The position numbers were made by a program, and so were the translations under genes. From positions 1 through 64,000 of the forward strand of contig NZ_WPNZ01000032.1 in the NCBI RefSeq assembly GCF_009755605.1: a stretch of 64,000 bases of DNA. The letters are read 5' to 3'. Positions 24,898-33,285 of this stretch are shown piece by piece; position 1 is the first letter of the stretch; every line of letters begins with the position of its first letter. Origin of the DNA: Streptomyces typhae (GTDB lineage: Bacteria > Actinomycetota > Actinomycetes > Streptomycetales > Streptomycetaceae). The notes under the pieces are model-generated. The model did not search any database, had not been told where the DNA came from, and saw only the letters and a program-made list of their open reading frames with translations.

Positions 24898-25952
24898 GTC
24901 GGCGTACGGACGTGGTGGTCGTCGGCGGCGGCCAAGCCGGGCTCGCCGCCGGCTACCACCTGCGCCGCCAGGGCCTGGACTTCGCCGTCCTGGACACCGC
25001 ACCGGCGCCGGGCGGAGCCTGGCAGCACATGTGGGAGTCCCTGCGCCTGTTCTCCCCGGCCGAGCACTCCTCGCTGCCCGGCCGCCTCATGCCCACCCAG
25101 CCCGGCCAGGCGTATCCGGACGCCGCGCATGTCGTGGACTACCTCACCGACTACGAGAAGCGCTACGACCTGCCCGTCCACCACGGCGTCCGGGTGGAGG
25201 CCGTGCACCGCGACGGCGACCGGCTGCTGATCGAAACCGACTCCGGCAACTGGCGGGCCCGAGCGGTCATCAGCGCCACCGGCACCTGGTCGCGCCCCTT
25301 CGTCCCCGCCACCCCCGGCCGCGGCACCTTCGCCGGGCGCCAACTCCACACCGTGGGCTACCAGAACCCCGGTGGCTTCGCCGGGCAGCACGTCGTCGTG
25401 GTCGGCGGCGGGAACTCCGGCGCGCAGATCGCCGCCGACCTCACCCTGGACGGCCGTTCGGAGGTGACGTGGGCGACCCGGCGCCCGCCGCGCTTCCTGG
25501 CCGACGACATCGACGGGCGCGTCCTGTTCGACGTCGCGACCGCCCGCCGCCGTGCCCTGGACGCCGGCCGTGGTGACACCGGCGGGGTGGCGTCGCTGGG
25601 CGACATCGTCGCCGTCCCGCCCGTCCGCACCGCCCGCGACACCGGACACCTCCACGCACAGCCGATGTTCTCCCGCCTCACCGCCACCGGCATCCAGTGG
25701 GCCGACGGCACCGACGCCCGCGCGGACGCGATCATCTGGTGCACCGGCTTCCGCCCCGCACTGGCCCACCTCACCCCGCTCGACCTGCGCGGCCCACGCG
25801 GACACATCGCCACCGACGGCACCCGCGCCCTCGGAGAGCCACGACTGCACCTGCTCGGCTACGGCGACTGGACCGGCCCCGCATCCGCCACCCTCGTCGG
25901 CGTCGGACGGACAGCGCGCGATGCCGTCCGCGAGATCACGCAGCTCCACTGA
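24894..25952 (+). CDS. FAD/NAD(P)-dependent flavoprotein of the ars operon (ArsO-like)
   Basis: 352 residues. GTG 24894 overlaps the acr3 stop by 4 bp. Two dinucleotide-binding motifs are present, VVVGGGQAGLAAGYHL at the N-terminus and VVVGGGNSGAQIA near residue 167, with the ATGTW segment typical of flavin monooxygenase-like proteins. Such genes are frequent in actinobacterial ars operons, where the name ArsO has been used. Its reaction on arsenicals is not settled. Tight coupling to arsR-acr3 supports a role in arsenic handling. Confidence 0.85.
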   Translation: MSRRTDVVVVGGGQAGLAAGYHLRRQGLDFAVLDTAPAPGGAWQHMWESLRLFSPAEHSSLPGRLMPTQPGQAYPDAAHVVDYLTDYEKRYDLPVHHGVRVEAVHRDGDRLLIETDSGNWRARAVISATGTWSRPFVPATPGRGTFAGRQLHTVGYQNPGGFAGQHVVVVGGGNSGAQIAADLTLDGRSEVTWATRRPPRFLADDIDGRVLFDVATARRRALDAGRGDTGGVASLGDIVAVPPVRTARDTGHLHAQPMFSRLTATGIQWADGTDARADAIIWCTGFRPALAHLTPLDLRGPRGHIATDGTRALGEPRLHLLGYGDWTGPASATLVGVGRTARDAVREITQLH

Positions 25953-26076
25953 CCCCGGCCCGCTCGATGGCGCCGATCAGCGCCCCAAGCAGGGCGGAGG
26001 CAACGCAGCTCCGCCGCCGGCGGCGCGCTCACCACCCCCGATGCCCTGCAACACCGCCCTCACGATCAACCGGCTG

Positions 26077-26448
26077 TCAGGCCGCGGCGGGCAGCGTCAG
26101 CAGCTGCCCCATCGCGGCGAGCACCGACGCCTCGACCCGGTAGTACACCCAGGTGCCGCGCCGCTCGGAGGTGAGCAGCCCGGCCTCCTTCAGCTTCTTC
26201 AAGTGGTGGGAGACCGTGGGCTGGGAGACACCGACATCGGAGATGTCGCACACGCACGCCTCCCCACCCTCGTGGGAGGCCACGGCGGAGAACAGCCGCA
26301 GGCGGACCGGGTCACCGAGCGCCTTGAACATCCGCGCGGCCGCCTCGGCCTCCTCGGCGGTCATCGGACGCTCGGTCAGCGGCGGGCAGCACGGCACCAC
26401 ACCCTGGCCGTCGGACTCGACCAGCGGCAGCACTTTCGCATTCGACAT
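26077..26448 (-). CDS. arsR: ArsR/SmtB repressor with intact As(III) site
   Basis: 123 residues from ATG 26448 (apparently leaderless, inside its own operator). The alpha-3 metal site reads EACVCDISD, matching the E-L-C-V-C-D-L arsenite motif. An additional CC pair sits near residue 20. The recognition helix is QPTVSHHLKKLKEAG. It faces the second flavoprotein gene across 194 bp containing two near-identical operator-like sites, so it probably controls both itself and that gene. Confidence 0.9.
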   Translation of the reverse strand: MSNAKVLPLVESDGQGVVPCCPPLTERPMTAEEAEAAARMFKALGDPVRLRLFSAVASHEGGEACVCDISDVGVSQPTVSHHLKKLKEAGLLTSERRGTWVYYRVEASVLAAMGQLLTLPAAA

Positions 26449-26463
26449 ATAGCTATGTTGACA
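26441..26463. promoter_or_regulatory. ArsR operator site A
   Basis: TTCGACAT-N4-CTATGTTGAC with inner ACATA/TATGT arms, overlapping the arsR start codon. The same 18 conserved positions recur at 26547-26569. Confidence 0.7.
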
Positions 26464-26546
26464 CATGTCGAAGCAGTGGCGAGAAGGGCGGCGCGAGGCG
26501 GCAGAGAGTACGACCTGGCCTCAGGGAGATCGGATCACCCCTCCGA

Positions 26547-26569
26547 TTCGACATCCATCTATGTTGACG
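26547..26569. promoter_or_regulatory. ArsR operator site B
   Basis: The second copy, TTCGACAT-N4-CTATGTTGAC, lies 74 bp before the flavoprotein start. A third, more degenerate GACAT element occurs near 26608. This arrangement suggests coordinate arsenite-relieved control of the divergent genes. Confidence 0.7.
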
Positions 26570-26642
26570 TCCATCGATACACATGTCACTCTAGGCGACG
26601 CGACACGACATCGACATACATCGAACCAAGCGAGGAGTCGCC

Positions 26643-27983
26643 GTGAACGAGCCAGCCACCGAGCTGCCCGTCGTCGTGATCGGAGCCGGACCCGTCGGAC
26701 TTGCCGCCGCCGCCCACCTGCTCGACCAGGGACTCGAACCCCTGATCCTGGAGACGGGACCGGCTGCCGGCGCCGCAGTGCGCGCATGGGCACACGTACG
26801 CCTGTTCTCCCCGTGGGCCGAGGTCGTCGACCCGGCCGCCGAAAAGCTCCTCTCCCCCACCGGCTGGAACCACCCCGACCCCACCTCGTACCCCTCCGGC
26901 GGGGACTGGGCCGAGCTGTATCTCCAGCCCCTCGCCGACGTCCTCGGCGACCGCGTCCGCTTCGGTGCCCGGGTCACCGGCGTGTCCCGCGCCGGCCGGG
27001 ACCGGATGGTGGACGCCGACCGCGAGCGCAGGCCCCTCACCGTCCACACCGCCCACGCCGACGGGCACGAGGAGCGGATCCTCGCCCGCGCCGTCATCGA
27101 CGCCTCCGGCACCTGGTGCACACCCGGCCCGGCCGGGGGCGACGGCCTGCCCGCCCTCGGCGAGGGGGCAGCCACCGACCGGATCACCTACCGCGTCCCG
27201 GACCTCTGGGACCCAACTGCCCGCGCCCGGTACGCAGGAAAGACGACCGCCGTCATCGGCTCCGGCGCCTCCGCCTTCACCGCCCTCGCCGGTCTCGCCG
27301 ACCTCGCCGAGTCCAGCGACGGGGCGGGTACCAAGGCCGTGTGGGTCCTGCGCCGCGGTATCTCCGGCTCCACCTTCGGGGGCGGCGACGCCGACCAGCT
27401 CCCCGCCCGCGGCGCCCTCGGCCTGGCCGCGAAGGCCGCCGTCGACCGGGGACACGCGCAGGCGGTCACGGGCTTCCGCACCGAAGCCGTCGAGCGCGCC
27501 GCCAATCGGCGTCTGGTCCTGGTCGACGAGGACGGACGCCGCCTCGAACCGGTCGACGAAATGATCGTCCTGACCGGCTTCCGCCCCGATCTCACCTTCC
27601 TCGACGAACTGCGCCTCGGCCTCGACGAACGCCTCCAGGCCCCCGTCGCCCTCGCCCCGCTGATCGACCCCAACCAGCACTCCTGCGGCACTGTCTACCC
27701 TCACGGCCACCGAGAACTGTCCCACCCCGAACGCGGCGTGTACCTCGTCGGAATGAAGTCGTACGGCCGCGCCCCGACCTTCCTCGCGATGACCGGCTAC
27801 GAACAGGTCCGCTCCGTCGCCGCCGCCCTGGCCGGTGACCTCGACGCCGCCGACCGCGTCGAACTCTCCCTCCCCGAAACCGGAGTCTGCGGCGGCGCGG
27901 GCCTCTTCGACACTCCCGACCCCCAACAGCCCGCCGGCATCGGCTGCTGCGCTCAGGACGCGCAGACGGGGCGGTCCGGTTGA
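26643..27983 (+). CDS. NAD(P)/FAD flavoprotein with cysteine-rich C-terminus (ars-associated)
   Basis: 446 residues. GTG 26643 follows GAGGAG. It has dinucleotide motifs VVIGAGPVGLAAAAHL (N-terminus) and AVIGSGASAF (about residue 202). The tail carries cysteines in ETGVCGGAGLFD and GIGCC, which could bind arsenite or act as redox thiols. It belongs to the flavoprotein class repeatedly found beside arsR in actinobacteria. Its exact reaction is unknown. It is controlled by the divergent ArsR. Confidence 0.82.
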   Translation: MNEPATELPVVVIGAGPVGLAAAAHLLDQGLEPLILETGPAAGAAVRAWAHVRLFSPWAEVVDPAAEKLLSPTGWNHPDPTSYPSGGDWAELYLQPLADVLGDRVRFGARVTGVSRAGRDRMVDADRERRPLTVHTAHADGHEERILARAVIDASGTWCTPGPAGGDGLPALGEGAATDRITYRVPDLWDPTARARYAGKTTAVIGSGASAFTALAGLADLAESSDGAGTKAVWVLRRGISGSTFGGGDADQLPARGALGLAAKAAVDRGHAQAVTGFRTEAVERAANRRLVLVDEDGRRLEPVDEMIVLTGFRPDLTFLDELRLGLDERLQAPVALAPLIDPNQHSCGTVYPHGHRELSHPERGVYLVGMKSYGRAPTFLAMTGYEQVRSVAAALAGDLDAADRVELSLPETGVCGGAGLFDTPDPQQPAGIGCCAQDAQTGRSG

Positions 27984-28004
27984 TTCGGCCAGTACATGGA
28001 GCGG

Positions 28005-28214
28005 TCAACCGTAGTGAGGTACCGGTGAATGAAGCGGCATATCTTCCGCGGATGGACGCGGCAACGGTCGTACTGTGGCCGACGGCAACGGTCGGTACTG
28101 TGGCCAGCGACAACGGTCGGTACTCACGCCTGCCAGCACAGCAGGCGTGAGGTCCACGGCGAGTCGTGCGATCGACCCGGCTGCTGGGTCCAACGGCTTC
28201 TCTCGACGCCCCAC
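28005..28214 (-). pseudogene. Remnant of the N-terminus of an XRE-type regulator
   Basis: GTG 28214 has GAGGGG upstream and gives MGRREKPLDPAAGSIARLA, very like the opening of the large XRE/WD40 or XRE/SARP regulators of Streptomyces. The similarity stops after about 20 residues and the frame runs into a hairpin and direct repeats, so only the 5' end of such a gene remains. The same opening MGRREKP occurs in the regulator at 42716. Confidence 0.4.
28061..28151. repeat. Direct repeats followed by a perfect hairpin
   Basis: Three copies of a ~24-bp unit containing CAACGGTCGGTACTGTGGCC (28061, 28085, 28111, the last partial) run into a hairpin with 10-bp arms CTCACGCCTG (28123-28132) and CAGGCGTGAG (28142-28151). 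The surrounding 27984-28716 region shows no convincing intact gene. It looks like decayed DNA. Confidence 0.7.
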
Positions 28215-28716
28215 GCGGTCCCCTCGTAGCTCCGCACGCGTTTGTCCGCGTCACGCGGCATTTCAGCAGACTCGCTCCGCGGGTGGCGGCCTCGCCGTCG
28301 AAGCTCGGCCGGCCGTCACGCTCGCCGAGTCGACACCGATCCGCCACGCCACGCCACGGAATTGCTGCGCGGCACGGAAAGGGGCTGCTCATCAATCCCC
28401 CGGGGCCCGAAGCTGGTGCGCGGCGGGGAGGACACCGCCCTGTCCGGACCCGGTCACGCCGGCTGCGCGTGCCCCGTGACCGTGACGATTGACGCGATCG
28501 AGGTCCAGGCCGTGAGTTCACGACCTCGCGCTCTGCCGAGCAGAGCCGGAAGGAAGAGGAACTATGCCCAACCCGGCGTGTGGACGCCCGTCGCCCCGGC
28601 CCCGGGCCTGCGGCAGTGCTGAGTTCGCCCGGTGCGTGAGCGGGGCCGCCCACCTCGCTGACACAACCACGACCGGCTCACACACAGGTTCGCTCACACA
28701 CAGAGAAGAGGAAGCA

Positions 28717-28893
28717 ATGCGGTCTTCCCTGACAAAGATCCTTGTCGGCACTTCCGCCATTCTCGACATCGCCTCCAGGGGCCTGGAGGGTGCAAGGCGC
28801 CAGCTCCGCGACGCCGCCGCAGAACGGCGGCAGAGTCGGGGCGAGCATCCGCCACGACATCGCGGCCCGGACAGGGAACCGCCTCGGCCCTGA
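28717..28893 (+). CDS. Possible small protein, 58 residues
   Basis: ATG 28717 is preceded by GAGGAAG. The peptide opens MRSSLTKILVGTSAILDIAS, with a short hydrophobic helix, and ends in an Arg/Pro-rich tail. An in-frame ATG at 28564, also with a good ribosome site, would lengthen it. No family is recognised. It lies just upstream of the broken MFS gene, and could be the residue of a deletion junction. Confidence 0.35.
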   Translation: MRSSLTKILVGTSAILDIASRGLEGARRQLRDAAAERRQSRGEHPPRHRGPDREPPRP

Positions 28894-28943
28894 CCCGGTG
28901 CACAGGCCTTGCACTCCGCCCCGCCAGGTCGCGCGAAGTCCGG

Positions 28944-30276
28944 TTGGCAAGTGACCCTGAGCACGACCTGCACGCGGGCAGGGACGGTCTGCAGTGGGTG
29001 GTCAGCGCGTATCTGCTGGCCAGCGGCACGCTGATGCTGGGGGTGGGGCGGCTCGGCGACCTGTTCGGCCGAAGACGGCTCCTGGTCGCGGGACTTGTCG
29101 TGTTCGGCAGGTCCTCGTCGGCCCGCAAGCTCGCACCGACCCTGTCCGTGCTCGTGGGTGCCCGGGTGGCCCAGGGCGCCGGAGCCGCGCTGATCATGCC
29201 GGTGGGGCTGTCCCTGCTCAACAACGTCCACCCGGAGGAACTGCGCGGCCGTGCCACCGGCTGGGCCCTGGGAATCGGCGGGACCGCCACCGCCTGCGGC
29301 CCGTTCGTCGACGCCGCCCTGACCGAGTCCGTGTCTTCGTCGGCGCCGGCCTGACCGAGTCCCCGTCCTGGCGTGCCGTGTTCTGGCTCAACGTCCCACT
29401 CGCCGCGCTCGGCGCGGTCTGTGCCTCACGTACCGCCGAGAGCTACGACAGCACCACAACGACAGCACCACAGCGTCCCGCAGCGTCGACTGGGCAGGAG
29501 TGGCGTGTGCCACGGGCGCGCTCGCCACGCTCTGCGTCGTCATCGACGGCGGTCCGCAGTGGCCGTGGCCCATCGCGTCGGCGGGCCTCCTGGTCACGGC
29601 AGCGTTGCTGATCCTGTTCGTACGGCACGAGCGGGTCGCGCCCCGTCCGCTAGTGGAGCTCAGCCTCTTCCGCAACGAGCCGTACGTGGCACTCACCCTG
29701 GCCGGTGCCGCGGCCAACACCGCCACCGTGATGTTCTTGTTCGTCGTACCCCTGACGCTCCAGGGCCAGTGGCGGCTGCCGGTCGTCCCTGCGGGCGTCG
29801 TGTTCCTCGCACCCGCGCCGGCCATGGCGGTTGCCGGGCCGATCGCCGGGCGGGTGCCACCGTCCACCGCAGCGCGGCTGATGGCCGGCTGCTGGCGCGC
29901 GGGAGCCCTCGTTCTGGCGTGCCTTGCCCACACCGCCTCTCTTCCCTTGTACGTGGCTGCGGCCACCCTGGGCGGCGCGGCCCTCGGAGTGGCCAACTCC
30001 CTGACGCTGATCGCCACCCAGGCAGTGATCCGGCCGGAGCGGGCCGGAGAAGCGTCGGGGGTCACCAAGACGGCCGTCACGGTGGCCGCCGGTCTCGGCG
30101 TCGGACTGGCCGGGGCCGTCACCGACCGGAGCGGCGGTGTTGGTGCGCAGACTGCCGCCGATTCGGCACTGCTCATCACAGCATCGGGCTGTACGGCCGG
30201 GTGTGTGGTCCTCGCCGTGTGGATCAGGCTGCGGGCGGGTGCGATGCGGACACCGTCGGGGAGACCGGGGGTATGA
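28944..30276 (+). pseudogene. EmrB/QacA-type MFS drug exporter broken by two tandem duplications
   Basis: The three consecutive reading frames together encode a DHA2-type MFS exporter. The first frame has LQWVVSAYLLASGTLMLGVG and GRLGDLFGRRRL, the second GLTESPSWRAVFWLNVPLAA, and the third the remaining helices to 30276. The first frameshift is a 32-bp imperfect duplication (27-bp cores 29304-29330 and 29336-29362, 25 matches). The second is a 14-bp duplication (29447-29460, 29461-29474). Both lengths are 2 mod 3. Removing both restores one frame. The first transmembrane helix is also missing at the 5' end, so the gene is dead. Confidence 0.82.
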
Positions 30277-30454
30277 CTTCATCGCGCGGACGGGGCTGTC
30301 GGGCGTCTTCGCCCGTCTCCCGCACTCGGCGGCCTTCACCTCCGCGGTCCGGCAGGAGTGAATCGCATTCAATAGCTCTCGCAAATTCCCTGCCGGTATT
30401 AACTTGCAGGTGCATCCGGGATCATCCGGAATCACAGACTCCGGAGCCTGAATC

Positions 30455-30472
30455 TTCACCCCTGAGGGTGAA
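30455..30472 (+). terminator. Small perfect hairpin downstream of the MFS remnant
   Basis: TTCACCC, loop CTGA, GGGTGAA. It lies in the 569-bp gene-free, AT-richer stretch 30277-30845. It may be a terminator or an RNA structure. Confidence 0.4.
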
Positions 30473-30791
30473 ATCATCTGATATTCAACGGGCCGGTAGG
30501 TGACCGTCGAAGCGCGAACAGTTGACGACGGAACGTCCCTTACCCGCGTAATCGCTCATTATCGGTCACATGCGAGCACATGAAGGCAATCCTGAAACGA
30601 AACCGCAGCCAGAACTGGTTACATCCCAGGCGTGCCGACTTGACTCGGGCCCAGCGGCGCCCCTCCCAGTCCTTTTCCCAAAATTCGGCTCCGTGTGAGC
30701 GCTGACGAGAATCGCTTTCGTGCACACATGGGTGATGTACATTCGCTGAACTCCCGCCCCCCATACGGAGCAGCGGGTGTGAGGAAACGAA

Positions 30792-30825
30792 ACAGCCCCG
30801 GAGTGCTTCCGCGCTCCAGGGCTGT
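30792..30825 (+). promoter_or_regulatory. Leader hairpin immediately before a small membrane-protein gene
   Basis: ACAGCCC/GGGCTGT outer arms plus GGAG/CTCC inner arms with one mismatch between them. It lies 9 nt before the AAGGAG of the 30846 gene. The location suggests an attenuator or a structure affecting translation. Confidence 0.5.
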
Positions 30826-30845
30826 CGATCAAGCAAGGAGAAACC

Positions 30846-31142
30846 ATGCGTGATCCGTCACGCCGCGGACCTTTCACAATGATCTCGGCGTTACGTAGGG
30901 GAATTGTGCCGCACGCCTTTCGCCGCCGAACTGGCGGGTGGGCGTGGCCGGTGGCGGTGGTCGTCCTCGCCGTGTGCGGGAGCATCCTCGCGCTGCTGTG
31001 GATCGGAGGACCGCGGGCCTTGGACGCGGTCTCGCAGACGGTGGGACTGGTGGCCGCGATCGTCACTCTGGCCACGGTGATCGGGGGCGTGGCCGTGCCT
31101 CGGTGCCGGTGCCGCAACCGGCGGCGTCAGCGGCGCCGTTGA
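30846..31142 (+). CDS. Small two-helix membrane protein
   Basis: 98 residues. ATG 30846 has AAGGAG at 30835-30840. Two membrane segments (WAWPVAVVVLAVCGSILALL and VSQTVGLVAAIVTLATVIGG) are flanked by Arg-rich ends, the C-terminus being CRCRNRRRQRRR. Topology is probably both ends in the cytoplasm. No family is recognised; holin-like or small regulatory membrane proteins look similar. The following ~200 bp carry imperfect GACCACTGGC-type direct repeats and no gene. Confidence 0.6.
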   Translation: MRDPSRRGPFTMISALRRGIVPHAFRRRTGGWAWPVAVVVLAVCGSILALLWIGGPRALDAVSQTVGLVAAIVTLATVIGGVAVPRCRCRNRRRQRRR

Positions 31143-31353
31143 GGGCGGCGGGCTCGACTCTGTGACCACTGACGTGCTGTGCGATTACTGGCGTGCGGTG
31201 TGACCACCGGCGTCGGGGTGATCACCGACATGCGGTGGGGCCACTGGCACGCAGTGGGACCACTGGCATGGGTGTGACCACCGGCATGGGTGGGGTGCCG
31301 CGGAGTTCTCTGTGTGGCACCCCACAGCTTCGGCGAACTCGAGGAGGCCCGGC

Positions 31354-32481
31354 ATGGAGCCGGTGCGTTTTGTTCAGTGCCTCTTCTGCGGCAAGGATCT
31401 GAAGCAGGGGGGCGGCCCTGGACGGCGCCGGGAGTACTGCGATCGTTCGTGTCGGCGCCGCGCCCAGCTGCGCCGGGAGCGTGAGACGGCCGCGCAGTCA
31501 CCGGTGCGCTTCGGCGCGGGCGCCGCCGAACGGCTGCAGTCGCTCACGGACCAGCTCGTGCGACTCGCCTCGTGTGACGCGCCGCTGGAGCAGTTGCTCA
31601 GAGGCGTGGCGGATGCCTCGGCCGCCCTCCAACGGCTGACGGCAGCCGTGGTGCACGACGCCCGCCAGGACGGTCAGGAGTGGGATGCCATCGCACGGGC
31701 CGCCGGCATCAGCACCCCCAGCGCCCGCAGCGTGTTCAGCCACAACCGCCTGGTCGAACTGCTCTCGGAGCGGCCGACGTTGCCGCAGTCGCACGGCGCG
31801 TGGCTGCTGAGGACGGACCCGCACGGGCACAGCGGAGCCAGCGGCCGGAGTGGACGCAGCGATCACGGTGGTCGAGGTGGCCTGGCGTCGGCTCTGAGCT
31901 GTCTGCACGGCGCGAGTGGCATGTCGGTGACCAGGGCTGCCGAGGCGTGCGGTCTGACCGTCGAGGAGCTGGGGTTGGTGTTGTCGGGTGCGTGGACACC
32001 GCCGTGGCCGGTGGTGCGCAAGCTGGCGGTGACCGTGCAGGCCCGGCCCGAAGAGCTTCAAGGGCTGTGGCTGGCGGCCAACGACAGTGCGAGTACTGCG
32101 GCTTGGCCGTCATTGCAGACGGCCTCCCGACGCCTGCGTGATCACCTGCGGGGCCTGTACCTGGCTGCCGGGCGGCCGTCCCTGCGGCAGATCGTGTGGC
32201 CCGCGGACGTCACAGCCCTGGATGTGCGGGCCGTGCTGGAGGGCAGGCGTACGCCCGGCTGGCCACTCACCGCGGGCATCGCCCAGGGGCTCGGCGCACC
32301 GACGGCGCCGGTACGCGCCATCTGGCAGGAGGTCCACTACGCCCTGCTCACGACACCGGACCCGCTGCCGCTCCATGGAGCGACGACTCAGCCCACAGAC
32401 CCGGCCTCCGCTTCCTCCCCCTCTGCTCCTTCCTCCCCCTCTGCTCCTTCCTCGCCCTCCTCCTTCGTCATCCACCTGTGA
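31354..32481 (+). CDS. Cys4 zinc-ribbon regulatory-type protein, unknown
   Basis: 375 residues. ATG 31354 has GAGGAGG at 31341-31347. The N-terminus has CLFCGK (Cys9, Cys12) and YCDRSCRRRAQ (Cys29, Cys33), a zinc ribbon. Next comes a helical region with an HTH-like stretch EWDAIARAAGISTPSARSVF. The second half has further helix-turn-helix-like repeats (MSVTRAAEACGLTVEELGLV). The tail is Ser-Pro-Ala low complexity. It is probably DNA-binding. Its stop overlaps the next gene by 4 bp. Confidence 0.7.
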   Translation: MEPVRFVQCLFCGKDLKQGGGPGRRREYCDRSCRRRAQLRRERETAAQSPVRFGAGAAERLQSLTDQLVRLASCDAPLEQLLRGVADASAALQRLTAAVVHDARQDGQEWDAIARAAGISTPSARSVFSHNRLVELLSERPTLPQSHGAWLLRTDPHGHSGASGRSGRSDHGGRGGLASALSCLHGASGMSVTRAAEACGLTVEELGLVLSGAWTPPWPVVRKLAVTVQARPEELQGLWLAANDSASTAAWPSLQTASRRLRDHLRGLYLAAGRPSLRQIVWPADVTALDVRAVLEGRRTPGWPLTAGIAQGLGAPTAPVRAIWQEVHYALLTTPDPLPLHGATTQPTDPASASSPSAPSSPSAPSSPSSFVIHL

Positions 32482-32978
32482 ACTCAACGCACCCGGAGTC
32501 CTTCGTGTTCTCCTGTCTTCCCGCTCCCCCCGCTCTGGACGCCCCTCAAGTCGCAGGGTCGCGCCGCCTGGAGTACGACGCGTTCTGCGAACTGGCGCTC
32601 ATGCCCTACCTGCGCTTCGCCCGGGTCCGCCTCGGGGACTTCTTCCTGGCTCTGCAAGTCGTCCACAGCACCTTCGTCGACCTCGCCAAGGAGTGGGACA
32701 GAGCGCTGAACGGACCCAGCGCTCCGGCCGCTGCCTGGGAGCTGTTACAAGCGACCATGGACCGCTGCCGGCCATCGGCGCCGCGCCGCCCGACAGCCCT
32801 GTCCGGCCCGCACGACATGATCGTTCTCCACTGCGTGCTGGGCTGCTCCATCCGTTCCATCGCCCATCTACGGGGCCTGGAGACGTCCGAGATCGCAGCC
32901 CGGCTGGCCTTCGCACGACGCTCGGCACGGCCCACATCGCCCTGCCGCGCCCGCCACGCCTGCCTCCCGACGTTCTAG
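32478..32978 (+). CDS. Sigma-factor-like protein with a TTA codon
   Basis: 166 residues. GTG 32478 overlaps the previous stop (GTGA), so it is coupled. The helical content resembles a short sigma-70-like protein: YDAFCELALMPYLRFARVRL early, and a region-4-like HDMIVLHCVLGCSIRSIAHL followed by LETSEIAARLAFARR. The codon at 32745-32747 is TTA (Leu), which in Streptomyces needs the bldA tRNA, implying developmental control of translation. Assignment as a sigma-like regulator is tentative. Confidence 0.6.
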   Translation: MNSTHPESFVFSCLPAPPALDAPQVAGSRRLEYDAFCELALMPYLRFARVRLGDFFLALQVVHSTFVDLAKEWDRALNGPSAPAAAWELLQATMDRCRPSAPRRPTALSGPHDMIVLHCVLGCSIRSIAHLRGLETSEIAARLAFARRSARPTSPCRARHACLPTF

Positions 32979-33285
32979 CCCCTCTCTCACCACACACATA
33001 ACATCTGCCCCTCGTACTCCTTCACTTCCCGCTCCCCACCATCCACTCCCCACTCCCACTCACCGGAACGCCGCGCCGCTCGCCCACGGGGCGCGCGACG
33101 GGCGCCTGCACAGGCGGATGCCCTGCCCCGTGGTGCGCCGCTTCGCGATTCTCACCGCCCGAGTGCCGCTATTCCGCCCATCCTCACCCGAAGTGGTGAT
33201 CACTTCCGCTGGCCGCGCGGTCAACTGGCTCTATACGATGGCTAGTTACCGCACAGTTCCGAGGCGAAGCCGCGAGGGGGGACGA

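Noticed and set aside
23655..25952. 765-codon plus-strand frame spanning acr3
   Set aside because: The first half is a shifted frame of acr3. Only the part from the GTG at 24894 is the flavoprotein.
30540..30836. 98-codon minus-strand frame
   Set aside because: No ribosome site or family pattern. It overlaps the leader hairpin of the plus-strand small membrane gene.
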